NCBI GenBank assembly: GCA_964346475.1
Contig: CAYFUM010000020.1
Coordinates: 1 to 26,953, forward strand
DNA from: DTU036 sp964346475
GTDB taxonomy: Bacteria; Bacillota; Clostridia; Peptostreptococcales; Acidaminobacteraceae
DNA length: 26,953 nt
Direction of reading: 5' to 3'
The notes beneath the pieces are model-generated. The model made no database searches, had not been told where the DNA came from, and saw only the letters and a list, made by a program, of their open reading frames with translations. Shown one piece after another: positions 16,345 through 22,963 of this stretch. Positions within the stretch are counted from its first letter, which is position 1, and every line of letters begins with the position of its first letter. A program made the translations under genes and the position numbers.

Positions 16345-17496
16345 ATGAAAGCTATAAAAAATATTAAGCTCTATACAGGGAGCGGTGAAGTCATAGAAAA
16401 TGCTACCGTGCTCTTTGATGAAAAAATCCTAGAGGTTGCTAGGGAGATAGATTTAGATGAGGGCGTTGAGGTTATCGATGGAACTGGCCTTATAATGACC
16501 CCAGGCCTTATTGACCCCCACACCCATATTTGTAATTTCCAGGGCAGGAGTACCCTTCCCGATGTAAAGGATGGCAATGAGTACTCTTCGCCTGTAACTC
16601 CCTATGTACGCGCTCTAGATGCTGTTAACCCTGAGGATGTAGCAGTGGCTAGAACCAGACAGGCTGGTTTTACCACAGTCTTTACTACCCCAGGCTCAGC
16701 CAATGTCATTGGTGGTGTGGGTTGTGCTATAAAACTAAGGGGCTCCACCGCTGAAGAAATGTATGTACCCGGTACTGATATGATGAAGATGGCCCTGGGA
16801 GAAAACCCCAAGAGGTTCTTTGGACTCCAGCAAAAACTCCCTGTAACCAGGATGGGAGTAGCCGGTCTACTAAGAAAGACCCTCTACGAAGCCAAGGTCT
16901 ATAGCGATGCCCTTTTGGCCTATGAGAAGGGAGAGGGAGAAAAGCCTAGTCCAGATTTTGAAAAGGATCCCCTAGTTCCTGTGGTTAGGGGAGAGATGCG
17001 CTGTAGGATTCATGCCCATAGGGCCGATGACATAGTCACTGCAACCAGGGTAGCTAAGGAGTTTGGCCTTGACTTTGTAGTGGAGCATGCCACTGAAGGC
17101 TATAAGATTAAAGACTATCTAGCTAAGGAAAATGTCAAGTGTGTTGTTGGACCTACCACCCTAGCCCCAGCAAAACTTGAGCTCTGGGACATCTCCCTAG
17201 ACAATGCCAAGGAGCTGGATGAAGCTGGGGTAACCATAGCTTTAACTGAAGATACTGACTATAATACCTGGCAACTTCTTATGAATATCGGAGTTTTAGT
17301 ACGTAGAGGACTAGACTGGAACAAGGCTTTAGCAGCAGTTACACTTGAAGCAGCTAAAATTATTAAGCTGGACCACAGAGTGGGTAGTGTTGAGCCAGGT
17401 AAGGATGCAGACTTTGCGGTCTTCGATGGAGATCCATTTTCTAACTATAGTAATTGTATTATGACGATAATCGATGGAGTAATTTACAAGAATTAG
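16345..17496 (+). CDS. Metal-dependent amidohydrolase, imidazolonepropionase-like (COG1228 type)
   Basis: This is a cytosolic amidohydrolase-superfamily barrel of 383 residues with no signal peptide. The first metal-binding motif is PGLIDPHTH (His59 and His61), followed by TRQAGFTTVFTTPGS, VVRGEMRCRIHAHRADDI with further histidines, VVEHATEGYK, and a late acidic ligand candidate in ALTEDTDYN. It ends with SVEPGKDADFAVFDGDP, the usual C-terminal beta-sandwich signature. Members of this group include imidazolonepropionases and Xaa-Pro or N-acyl amino acid hydrolases, so the reaction cannot be fixed here. It starts 30 bases after the peptide importer and may be co-transcribed, which suggests processing of imported peptides or modified amino acids; that is inference. 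The ATG follows AAGGATG, a modest ribosome-binding site. Confidence 0.85.
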   Translation: MKAIKNIKLYTGSGEVIENATVLFDEKILEVAREIDLDEGVEVIDGTGLIMTPGLIDPHTHICNFQGRSTLPDVKDGNEYSSPVTPYVRALDAVNPEDVAVARTRQAGFTTVFTTPGSANVIGGVGCAIKLRGSTAEEMYVPGTDMMKMALGENPKRFFGLQQKLPVTRMGVAGLLRKTLYEAKVYSDALLAYEKGEGEKPSPDFEKDPLVPVVRGEMRCRIHAHRADDIVTATRVAKEFGLDFVVEHATEGYKIKDYLAKENVKCVVGPTTLAPAKLELWDISLDNAKELDEAGVTIALTEDTDYNTWQLLMNIGVLVRRGLDWNKALAAVTLEAAKIIKLDHRVGSVEPGKDADFAVFDGDPFSNYSNCIMTIIDGVIYKN

Positions 17497-17512
17497 AAAT
17501 ATATGTTATAAT
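17483..17512 (+). promoter_or_regulatory. Promoter of the rubrerythrin-like gene
   Basis: TTTACA (17483-17488) and TATAAT (17507-17512) are 18 bases apart, and the -10 carries the TG extension (TGTTATAAT from 17504). The -35 lies inside the end of the amidohydrolase gene. AAGGAGGT follows, just before the ATG at 17537. Confidence 0.75.
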
Positions 17513-17536
17513 ATAGACTATAATAAGGAGGTATTT

Positions 17537-18016
17537 ATGAAAACAATTTCCGAAGTTTTTGAGTCTATTTGCAAATTTGAAGAAAGAGTTGGTAAGTTCT
17601 ACGAGAGCATTGGAGAAGAAATCAGAAAACAATACGGGACCTTTTTTGAGAAATTAGCTGAAGATGAGTACCGCCACGCAAAAATCTATAAGGCTCTAGG
17701 AGAAAAGGCTAGTAGGGACGAGAGAGTAATTCTTTCTGATGAAGATGCAGAATTTATGAAAAACATGTTCGAAAACTCAACCCTAGGTGCTGATTTTGAT
17801 TATAGTAAGCTGGGCAAGATAAGAGACCGCTGGCAGATACTGGATCTAGCTGAGCGTGTTGAGAGGGAAGCCACAGGATACGTTCAAGACATTATGGGTT
17901 TTTTTCCAGACTTTGCACCGGATGAAGTTAGAATACTCCTTAAGGAGGAAAGAAACCACCTACAGATGATCCTGGAGAAGAAAAATCAAATGACCACAGG
18001 ATTCCTTGGTCTCTAG
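17537..18016 (+). CDS. Rubrerythrin-like diiron protein without rubredoxin domain
   Basis: This ferritin-like four-helix protein of 159 residues probably belongs to the rubrerythrin group, which protects anaerobes by reducing peroxide. The candidate iron ligands are in the expected order: Glu15 or Glu16 in the first helix, Glu44 and His47 (EYRH), Glu109 (ERVERE), and Glu138 and His141 (ERNH). The protein has only one cysteine (Cys12) and no CxxC pairs, so the rubredoxin domain of classical rubrerythrin is absent and electrons must come from elsewhere. It has its own promoter and terminator and thus forms a single-gene unit. The exact substrate is not shown by the sequence. Confidence 0.8.
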   Translation: MKTISEVFESICKFEERVGKFYESIGEEIRKQYGTFFEKLAEDEYRHAKIYKALGEKASRDERVILSDEDAEFMKNMFENSTLGADFDYSKLGKIRDRWQILDLAERVEREATGYVQDIMGFFPDFAPDEVRILLKEERNHLQMILEKKNQMTTGFLGL

Positions 18017-18023
18017 GGACTAG

Positions 18024-18051
18024 AAAGGGGTGGCTAGGGCCATCCTTTTTT
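18024..18051 (+). terminator. Intrinsic terminator after the rubrerythrin-like gene
   Basis: GGGTGGC (18028-18034) pairs with GCCATCC (18039-18045) around a four-base loop with one G-T pair; flanking A and T residues extend the stem, and a run of T ends at 18051. Confidence 0.85.
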
Positions 18052-18076
18052 AATGCCCAAGCTTAACAGTGGGATT

Positions 18077-18085
18077 TGTTATAAT
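18077..18085 (+). promoter_or_regulatory. Extended -10 promoter for secG-hppA
   Basis: TGTTATAAT is a perfect -10 with TG extension about 83 bases before the secG ATG. No good -35 lies at the correct distance, as is common for extended -10 promoters. The transcript would begin near 18092 and include a structured leader. Confidence 0.6.
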
Positions 18086-18100
18086 TAATTATCAATTAGC

Positions 18101-18153
18101 AGGCCTTTATCTATTGCCAAGGCAATAGGCCTATGATAACATTAATCTGTTAT
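18101..18153 (+). promoter_or_regulatory. Structured 5' leader of secG
   Basis: AGGCC (18101-18105) pairs with GGCCT (18128-18132), and inside it TATTGC (18112-18117) pairs with GCAATA (18122-18127) around CAAG, leaving the six bases 18106-18111 as a bulge. A second small hairpin, ATAAC (18136-18140) with GTTAT (18149-18153), ends directly before the ribosome-binding site GGGAGGAGGT. No T-run follows the first hairpin, so it is not a terminator. I do not recognise a known riboswitch class. Confidence 0.5.
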
Positions 18154-18167
18154 GGGAGGAGGTATTT

Positions 18168-18416
18168 ATGAGCACAATGACTTTGATTTTTACAATTATA
18201 TTTTTGATAGCTAGCCTTGTTCTTATTATAAGTGTTTTACTCCAATCAGGAAAATCTGCTGGACTTAGTGGATCTGTTGGTGGAGGAGCGGAGCAGCTTT
18301 TTGGGAAGCAAAAAGGCCGATCTATGGATGCCATGCTTGAGAAAATGACAACCTATGCAGCTGTAGCTTTTATGCTAAGTGCAATTATTTTGTTGGTGTT
18401 ACAAAAGTACAATTAA
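18168..18416 (+). CDS. secG: Preprotein translocase subunit SecG
   Basis: This is a small membrane subunit of the SecYEG translocon, 82 residues. There are two hydrophobic helices, at about 5-25 and 57-77, joined by the conserved loop LLQSGKSAGLSGSVGGGAEQLFG. Length and loop are typical for Bacillota. GGGAGGAGGT lies just before the ATG. It is usually linked to eno in Clostridia but is separated from it here by the peptide importer block. The hppA gene follows after 15 bases and is probably co-transcribed. Confidence 0.95.
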   Translation: MSTMTLIFTIIFLIASLVLIISVLLQSGKSAGLSGSVGGGAEQLFGKQKGRSMDAMLEKMTTYAAVAFMLSAIILLVLQKYN

Positions 18417-18431
18417 TCGAGAGGTAAAAAA

Positions 18432-20390
18432 ATGATGGACATTCTGCCAATTGTCACTGGGCTTCTTGCTCTTGCATTTACTTATTATTTGATTGCGGTA
18501 AAAATAAATCCCGTGGATACTGGAAACGATAGGATGAGAGAAATCTCAGGCCATATCTCTGAAGGTGCCATGGCTTTTATTCGTAGAGAGTACATGTATA
18601 TTGCAGTGTTTTCAGTAGCCCTTCTTATACTTTTAGCAATAGGTATTAACATAGGGACAGCAGTTGCCTTTGCTATCGGGACTATTCTTTCAGCTCTAGC
18701 CGGCTTTATAGGTATGCGAATCTCTACCAAGGCCAACGTTCGTACAGCTTCGGCTGCTATGAATGGTGGTATGAACAAGGCTCTAAGTGTCGCCTTTGGT
18801 GGTGGTGCTGTTATGGGTATGAGTGTTGTTGGTCTTGGATTTTTAGGAGTTGGGTTGGTTCTTTTTCTTTACCCTGGCCGCTATGACATAGTAACAGGCT
18901 ACAGCCTTGGAGCATCTTCAATTGCTCTTTTTGCCAGAGTGGGTGGTGGAATCTACACCAAGGCCGCCGATGTTGGAGCGGACCTAGTTGGCAAGGTTGA
19001 AGCTGGAATTCCAGAAGATGACCCAAGAAATCCTGCTGTAATCGCCGATAACGTGGGAGACAACGTAGGGGATGTTGCTGGTATGGGAGCTGACCTTTTT
19101 GAATCCTATGTTGGAAGTATTGTTGCCAGTTTAACCCTGGGTGTTACCCTTGGCATAAAGGGTGCTGTGGAGTACCCCATGGTTCTAGCTGCAGTTGGTA
19201 TTTTTGCAGCAATTGTCGGGACCTTTTTTGTAAGGGGTGGAGAAGATAGTAATCCTCAAAAGGCTCTTACCATGGCCACCTATGTCAGCAGTCTAGTTGT
19301 TGCCCTGGCTGCCATATACTTTAGTAATTATTATTTTGCATCTATGAATGCCGCCTATGCAATTATTGCGGGTCTAGTTTCAGGACTTTTAATTGGTCAA
19401 ATAACAGAATATTATACCTCTGCAGATTATAAACATGTAAAGGAAATAGCTAACCAGTCCCAGACTGGACCAGCTACTACAATTATCTCAGGACTTGCCG
19501 TAGGCATGCTATCTACAGCTCCGCCCATTATTTTTATCAGTATAGCAATTTTAATATCCTACCACTTCCAGGGTCTCTATGGTATTGCCCTAGCAGCTCT
19601 AGGTATGCTTAGCACAGCTGGCATCACGGTAGCAGTTGATGCCTATGGTCCTATTGCTGATAATGCTGGTGGAATTGCAGAAATGAGCGAGCTTCCAGAG
19701 GAGGTTCGTGAAATAACAGATAAGCTGGACTCAGTTGGTAATACCACTGCAGCTATTGGTAAGGGCTTTGCTATTGGTTCAGCTGCTCTTACAGCCCTAG
19801 GACTTTTTGCTTCCTATGCTCAGGCTGTTGGTCTAACCACCATTGATATTTTAAATCCCAAGGTTACTGTTGGACTTTTTGTAGGCGGTATGCTGCCCTT
19901 TGTCTTCTCATCTCTAACTATGAACTCAGTGGGTAAGGCAGCCTATCACATGATTGAAGAAGTTCGTCGTCAGTTCAGGGAAATCCCTGGTATTATGGAG
20001 TACGAGGCTACCCCAGACTACAAGCGCTGTGTTGATATCTCCACAGCAGCTGCCTTGAAGGAAATGATAGTTCCCGGCCTTATGGCTGTTGTAGTTCCTC
20101 TACTAGTAGGTAAGTTCCTAGGAACCGATGCACTGGGTGGGCTTTTAGCAGGGGCTCTGGTTACTGGAGTACTCATGGCAATATTCATGGCAAACTCCGG
20201 TGGTGCCTGGGACAATGCCAAGAAGTATATTGAGGAAGGCAACTATGGCGGTAAGGGTTCTGAAGCCCATATGGCTGGAGTTGTTGGTGATACTGTTGGT
20301 GACCCCTTCAAAGACACCTCAGGACCTTCTTTAAATATTCTAATAAAGCTTATGACCGTAGTCTCACTGGTCTTTGCAAGCGTACTATAA
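18432..20390 (+). CDS. hppA: Membrane-bound ion-translocating pyrophosphatase (K+-dependent class)
   Basis: This integral membrane enzyme hydrolyses PPi and pumps Na+ and/or H+ outward. The 652 residues, with about 16 helices, show the substrate-site motifs GGGIYTKAADVGADLVGKVE, NPAVIADNVGDNVGDVAGMG, DAYGPIADNAGGIAEM and the C-terminal KAAHMAGVVGDT-like stretch (SEAHMAGVVGDTVGDPFKDT). In DSVGNTTAAIGKGFAIGSA the residue after GNTT is Ala, not Lys, which marks the K+-dependent class. Many clostridial members of that class pump Na+, but the ion cannot be settled by eye. Two ATG codons open the frame (18432 and 18435) after GAGAGGT; either could be used. It probably recovers energy from biosynthetic PPi. 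Confidence 0.96.
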   Translation: MMDILPIVTGLLALAFTYYLIAVKINPVDTGNDRMREISGHISEGAMAFIRREYMYIAVFSVALLILLAIGINIGTAVAFAIGTILSALAGFIGMRISTKANVRTASAAMNGGMNKALSVAFGGGAVMGMSVVGLGFLGVGLVLFLYPGRYDIVTGYSLGASSIALFARVGGGIYTKAADVGADLVGKVEAGIPEDDPRNPAVIADNVGDNVGDVAGMGADLFESYVGSIVASLTLGVTLGIKGAVEYPMVLAAVGIFAAIVGTFFVRGGEDSNPQKALTMATYVSSLVVALAAIYFSNYYFASMNAAYAIIAGLVSGLLIGQITEYYTSADYKHVKEIANQSQTGPATTIISGLAVGMLSTAPPIIFISIAILISYHFQGLYGIALAALGMLSTAGITVAVDAYGPIADNAGGIAEMSELPEEVREITDKLDSVGNTTAAIGKGFAIGSAALTALGLFASYAQAVGLTTIDILNPKVTVGLFVGGMLPFVFSSLTMNSVGKAAYHMIEEVRRQFREIPGIMEYEATPDYKRCVDISTAAALKEMIVPGLMAVVVPLLVGKFLGTDALGGLLAGALVTGVLMAIFMANSGGAWDNAKKYIEEGNYGGKGSEAHMAGVVGDTVGDPFKDTSGPSLNILIKLMTVVSLVFASVL

Positions 20391-20391
20391 G

Positions 20392-20412
20392 AAAACCCTT
20401 CGGGGTTTTTTT
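20392..20412 (+). terminator. Intrinsic terminator after hppA
   Basis: AAAACCC (20392-20398), a TTCG tetraloop, then GGG and seven T. It is a compact, stable terminator beginning two bases after the stop codon. Confidence 0.93.
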
Positions 20413-20413
20413 A

Positions 20414-20442
20414 TTGACGATAATCCTACCATGGAGTAGAAT
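20414..20442 (+). promoter_or_regulatory. Sigma-A promoter of the CobK-like gene
   Basis: TTGACG (20414-20419) and TAGAAT (20437-20442) are exactly 17 bases apart. The -35 starts two bases after the T-run of the hppA terminator. The transcript would begin near 20449, about 26 bases before the ATG at 20475. Confidence 0.8.
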
Positions 20443-20474
20443 TTGATAGTAGTTAATATAAGCTGGGGGTTGAC

Positions 20475-21227
20475 ATGAACATAGTTGTTTTTGCTGGCAG
20501 CGCTGAGGCAAGACGATGGATAAACCAAAGTAGGAAGAAAAATTATAAACTCTTTGTCTTTGTGGATTCAGAAATTGGAAGGGAGCTTTTGCCCCAGGAA
20601 AATGAAAATCTGAGGATTTTTGTGTCCAAGGGGGAGATGGAGGAAAATCTAGGCAGTCTTCCTGAAGAAGTAGCCCTTATTATTGATGGCAGTTTTCCCT
20701 ATGTCCAGGATTTTTCAAGAAGAATTGAAAGACTTGCGCGGAGACTGGAGAGCCCTTATATACGACTCTTAGCAGAGGAAAAAATTCCTCAGGGAGTTAG
20801 GGTCTTCTCCTCAGCCAAGGAGGCCAGGGACTATTTAGAGAAGACTAAGGGAAATATTCTTATAACCAGCTCGATGAAGAGCTTGGTGGAATTTGTTTGC
20901 CCTAGGTTCCATCTTAGAATCTTTGCCCGGGTAGAACCCAGGCTTGAGAATATTGAAAAGCTATTAGACCTGGGACTGGGCCACAGGCAGATTATTGCTT
21001 TGACGGGTCCCTTTAGTGAGAAAATGAACTTGGCTATGATAGACCAGTATAATATTAAGTACCTGGTGACCGAGGAAAGCGGCCTTCAGGAAGCAGTGGA
21101 AGAGAAGACTTTGGCAGCCATCAAAAAGGGTGTTGAGCTTCTGGTTATAAGAGATGAAGATAGAAGGGGTTACTCCTTAGGGGAAATAGATGAAGAGATA
21201 GATAGGCTTGAGGCTCTAGACAGATAA
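20475..21227 (+). CDS. Divergent precorrin-6A reductase-like protein (CobK/CbiJ family)
   Basis: The 250-residue protein follows the CobK/CbiJ pattern throughout. The N-terminus MNIVVFAGSAEARRWI corresponds to the usual glycine-rich GGTxEAR nucleotide loop. IDGSFPYV (70-77) sits where the family has DATHPFA, PYIRL (94-98) follows, GNILITSSMKSL (126-137) matches the ILLTTGSKxL stretch, and TGPFS (177-181) and LVTEESG (197-203) are near-perfect. CobK reduces a double bond of precorrin-6A with NADPH in cobalamin synthesis. The His of DATHPFA is missing, the first loop is altered, and no other cobalamin gene is nearby, so a changed function is possible. It has its own promoter; the ribosome-binding site is a plain GGGGG. 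It ends two bases from a convergent gene. Confidence 0.75.
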   Translation: MNIVVFAGSAEARRWINQSRKKNYKLFVFVDSEIGRELLPQENENLRIFVSKGEMEENLGSLPEEVALIIDGSFPYVQDFSRRIERLARRLESPYIRLLAEEKIPQGVRVFSSAKEARDYLEKTKGNILITSSMKSLVEFVCPRFHLRIFARVEPRLENIEKLLDLGLGHRQIIALTGPFSEKMNLAMIDQYNIKYLVTEESGLQEAVEEKTLAAIKKGVELLVIRDEDRRGYSLGEIDEEIDRLEALDR

Positions 21228-21229
21228 TT

Positions 21230-21448
21230 CTAGGGCTTCTTACCCCTTTTATCTAGAAGGTTAAGCCAGCTATTAACTTTTAGGGATACAAAAATATCCA
21301 CTAGAGCTAGAACCAGGGCCACTAGCAAATAAAGACCTGCAGACCTTGTTTTAATTAGGCCCAGCTTCTCAAGGAAATAAATTGCCGTTAGAACTAGTGT
21401 TAGAAGCAGGATGGTAACTAGGATGGATTTAAGGGGATTTTTTCTCAT
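21230..21448 (-). CDS. Small two-helix membrane protein, unknown function
   Basis: The 72 residues form a basic N-terminus (MRKNPLK), a first hydrophobic helix at about 9-27, a short polar turn, a second helix at about 38-57, and a basic tail (DKRGKKP). I do not recognise the family. Support for a real gene is good: AGGAGG lies just before the ATG on the minus strand, an extended -10 (TGGTAGAAT) lies upstream, and no convincing gene occupies the opposite strand. It converges with the CobK-like gene, two bases apart, and is divergent from the zincin gene. The shape suggests a small inner-membrane accessory protein, but no role can be assigned. Confidence 0.72.
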   Translation of the reverse strand: MRKNPLKSILVTILLLTLVLTAIYFLEKLGLIKTRSAGLYLLVALVLALVDIFVSLKVNSWLNLLDKRGKKP

Positions 21449-21501
21449 GGAACCTCCTGGTTATATTCTACCACAGGGTTTGAAAGAAGAGGTATCTACT
21501 T
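21449..21501. promoter_or_regulatory. Divergent promoter region between the small membrane gene and the zincin gene
   Basis: On the minus strand TAGAAT with a TGG extension (forward 21464-21472 as ATTCTACCA) can serve the small membrane protein. On the plus strand TATATT (21462-21467) is a weak -10 candidate for the zincin gene, whose ribosome-binding site AGAGGT lies further right. The two candidates overlap, so they could compete. Confidence 0.4.
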
Positions 21502-21891
21502 ATGTTTCTAAGCTATGAGGAGATGGGGGACATCCTAGACAAGCTGGCAGAGGAACTTCCTCAGGTCTTCTTTGAGCAGCTAAATCTAGGGATTGTACTG
21601 ATAGAAGAAGTAAAGTACCACAGGGAAGCTAGGGATGGAGACCTTCTAATCCTGGGAGAGTATCATAGAAGTAGGCTGGGCAGACAAATAAAAATCTACT
21701 ACGGCTCCTTTAAAAAACTCTATAGTAGGGCCAGCAGAGAAGATCTTATCATGCATTTAAGGGATACCCTACGCCACGAATTTACCCATCATGTAGAAGA
21801 TTTGGCGGGGGAGAGAAGCCTGGAAATAGAGGATGAAATAAAACTTGCCAATTGGAGGGAAAGAGGAAAGAATGAATTTGGAGAGAATTAA
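21502..21891 (+). CDS. Zincin-like metallopeptidase (MMCO/PF06262-type)
   Basis: This small cytosolic putative zinc protease of 129 residues belongs to the widespread 'metallopeptidase family protein' group. The zinc motif HEFTHH spans residues 92-97 (His92, Glu93, His96), followed by VEDLAGE with acidic candidates for the third ligand. The preceding segments RLGRQIKIYYGSF and LRDTLRHE are typical of the family. Substrates are unknown for most members. The stop overlaps the M42 aminopeptidase gene by 20 bases, so the two are probably translated together, which hints at a peptide-turnover role. Confidence 0.82.
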   Translation: MFLSYEEMGDILDKLAEELPQVFFEQLNLGIVLIEEVKYHREARDGDLLILGEYHRSRLGRQIKIYYGSFKKLYSRASREDLIMHLRDTLRHEFTHHVEDLAGERSLEIEDEIKLANWRERGKNEFGEN

Positions 21892-22936
21892 AAGACTTAG
21901 TGAAGCCTTTGGACCAGCAGGATTTGAAGGTGATGTTGCTAGGCTGATACCTGAAATCTATAAGGGTGGAGCTGAGCTTATAAGTGATACCATGAACAAT
22001 GTATATCTGGGTCTTAAAGAAAAGAAAGGACTGAGGGTTCTGCTAGATGCCCATATTGATGAAGTGGGTTTTATGGTAAGCTATGTCGCTGATAATGGTA
22101 TGCTGGCTCTTCATCCCCTGGGTGGCTGGGTTGAGTACAACCTTCCCTCCCAGAGCTTTCTTATTAAAAATAAAAAGGGAGAGCTGATTCCAGGAATAGT
22201 TGCTTCTAAGCCTCCCCACTTTATGAGTGAAGAGGAAAGAAAATCTGGACTTAAGCTTGAGCATTTAATGGTGGATATTGGAGCATCAACCAGTACCCAG
22301 GTTTATGAGCTTGGGATAGGTATTGGTTCACCTATGGTTCCCGAGGTAGGCTTTAGAAGCTTTCCGGAAAGGGATTTAATCCTGGGTAAAGCCTTTGATT
22401 GTAGGTTGGGAGTAGCAGCCCTCCTAGAGGTTTTTGAAAAACTTGAGGGCGAGAAGCTGGATGTAGAACTGGTGGCAGCTCTATCTACCCAGGAGGAGGG
22501 CGGCCTTAGAGGAGCTAGTGTTACAGCGGCCAGGGTTAAGCCGGATCTTGCTATTGTCTTTGAAGGAAGCCCTGCCGATGATAGCTTCTTATCCCCTCCC
22601 AGAGCCCAGACCCTGCTTCACGGGGGTCCTATGCTTCGCCATGTGGATAGGGGGATGCTAACCCATCCAGGCTTTCAGTCTCTGGCCTTAGAGCTTGCTA
22701 GGAAGAAGTCCCTGCCCTTCCAGGAGGCAGTGCGCAGTGGAGGCTCTACCAATGGATCTCCCATCCACCTCAGTGGGGAAGGTGTACCCACTATTGTACT
22801 GGGAATCCCTGTAAGGTATATTCATTCCCACTTTGGCTATGCCAGTATTAAGGACTATAGGGCTACGGTGGAGCTAGCCATGGAGATTGTCAGAAATCTA
22901 AATAATGAAGTTTATGATTCCTTTAAACCTTTTTAA
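21872..22936 (+). CDS. M42-family metallo-aminopeptidase
   Basis: This cytosolic di-metal aminopeptidase of 354 residues (glutamyl aminopeptidase/endoglucanase M family) trims peptides for amino acid supply. Metal and catalytic motifs are DAHIDEVGFMV (His61, Asp63), KAFDCRLGVAALLEV with the bridging aspartate, STQEEGGLRGAS with the catalytic glutamate pair, FEGSPADD, and RYIHSHFG with the last histidine. Small departures from the usual pattern are Cys for Asn after the bridging Asp, Gly for Val after the Glu pair, and GGSTNG where GGGTDA is common. The frame is open from a TTG at 21845, but ATG 21872 follows AAGAGGAAAG and gives the standard N-terminus. It ends at a bidirectional terminator. 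Confidence 0.9.
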   Translation: MNLERIKRLSEAFGPAGFEGDVARLIPEIYKGGAELISDTMNNVYLGLKEKKGLRVLLDAHIDEVGFMVSYVADNGMLALHPLGGWVEYNLPSQSFLIKNKKGELIPGIVASKPPHFMSEEERKSGLKLEHLMVDIGASTSTQVYELGIGIGSPMVPEVGFRSFPERDLILGKAFDCRLGVAALLEVFEKLEGEKLDVELVAALSTQEEGGLRGASVTAARVKPDLAIVFEGSPADDSFLSPPRAQTLLHGGPMLRHVDRGMLTHPGFQSLALELARKKSLPFQEAVRSGGSTNGSPIHLSGEGVPTIVLGIPVRYIHSHFGYASIKDYRATVELAMEIVRNLNNEVYDSFKPF

Positions 22937-22940
22937 GTGA

Positions 22941-22963
22941 TAAAGCCGGCTGAGCCGGCTTTA
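22941..22963. terminator. Bidirectional terminator between convergent genes
   Basis: TAAAGCCGGC (22941-22950) and GCCGGCTTTA (22954-22963) form a perfect ten-base inverted repeat around TGA. The A/T flanks are short on both strands, but the placement between two convergent stop codons supports shared termination. It slightly overlaps the end of the second ChrA gene. Confidence 0.8.
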
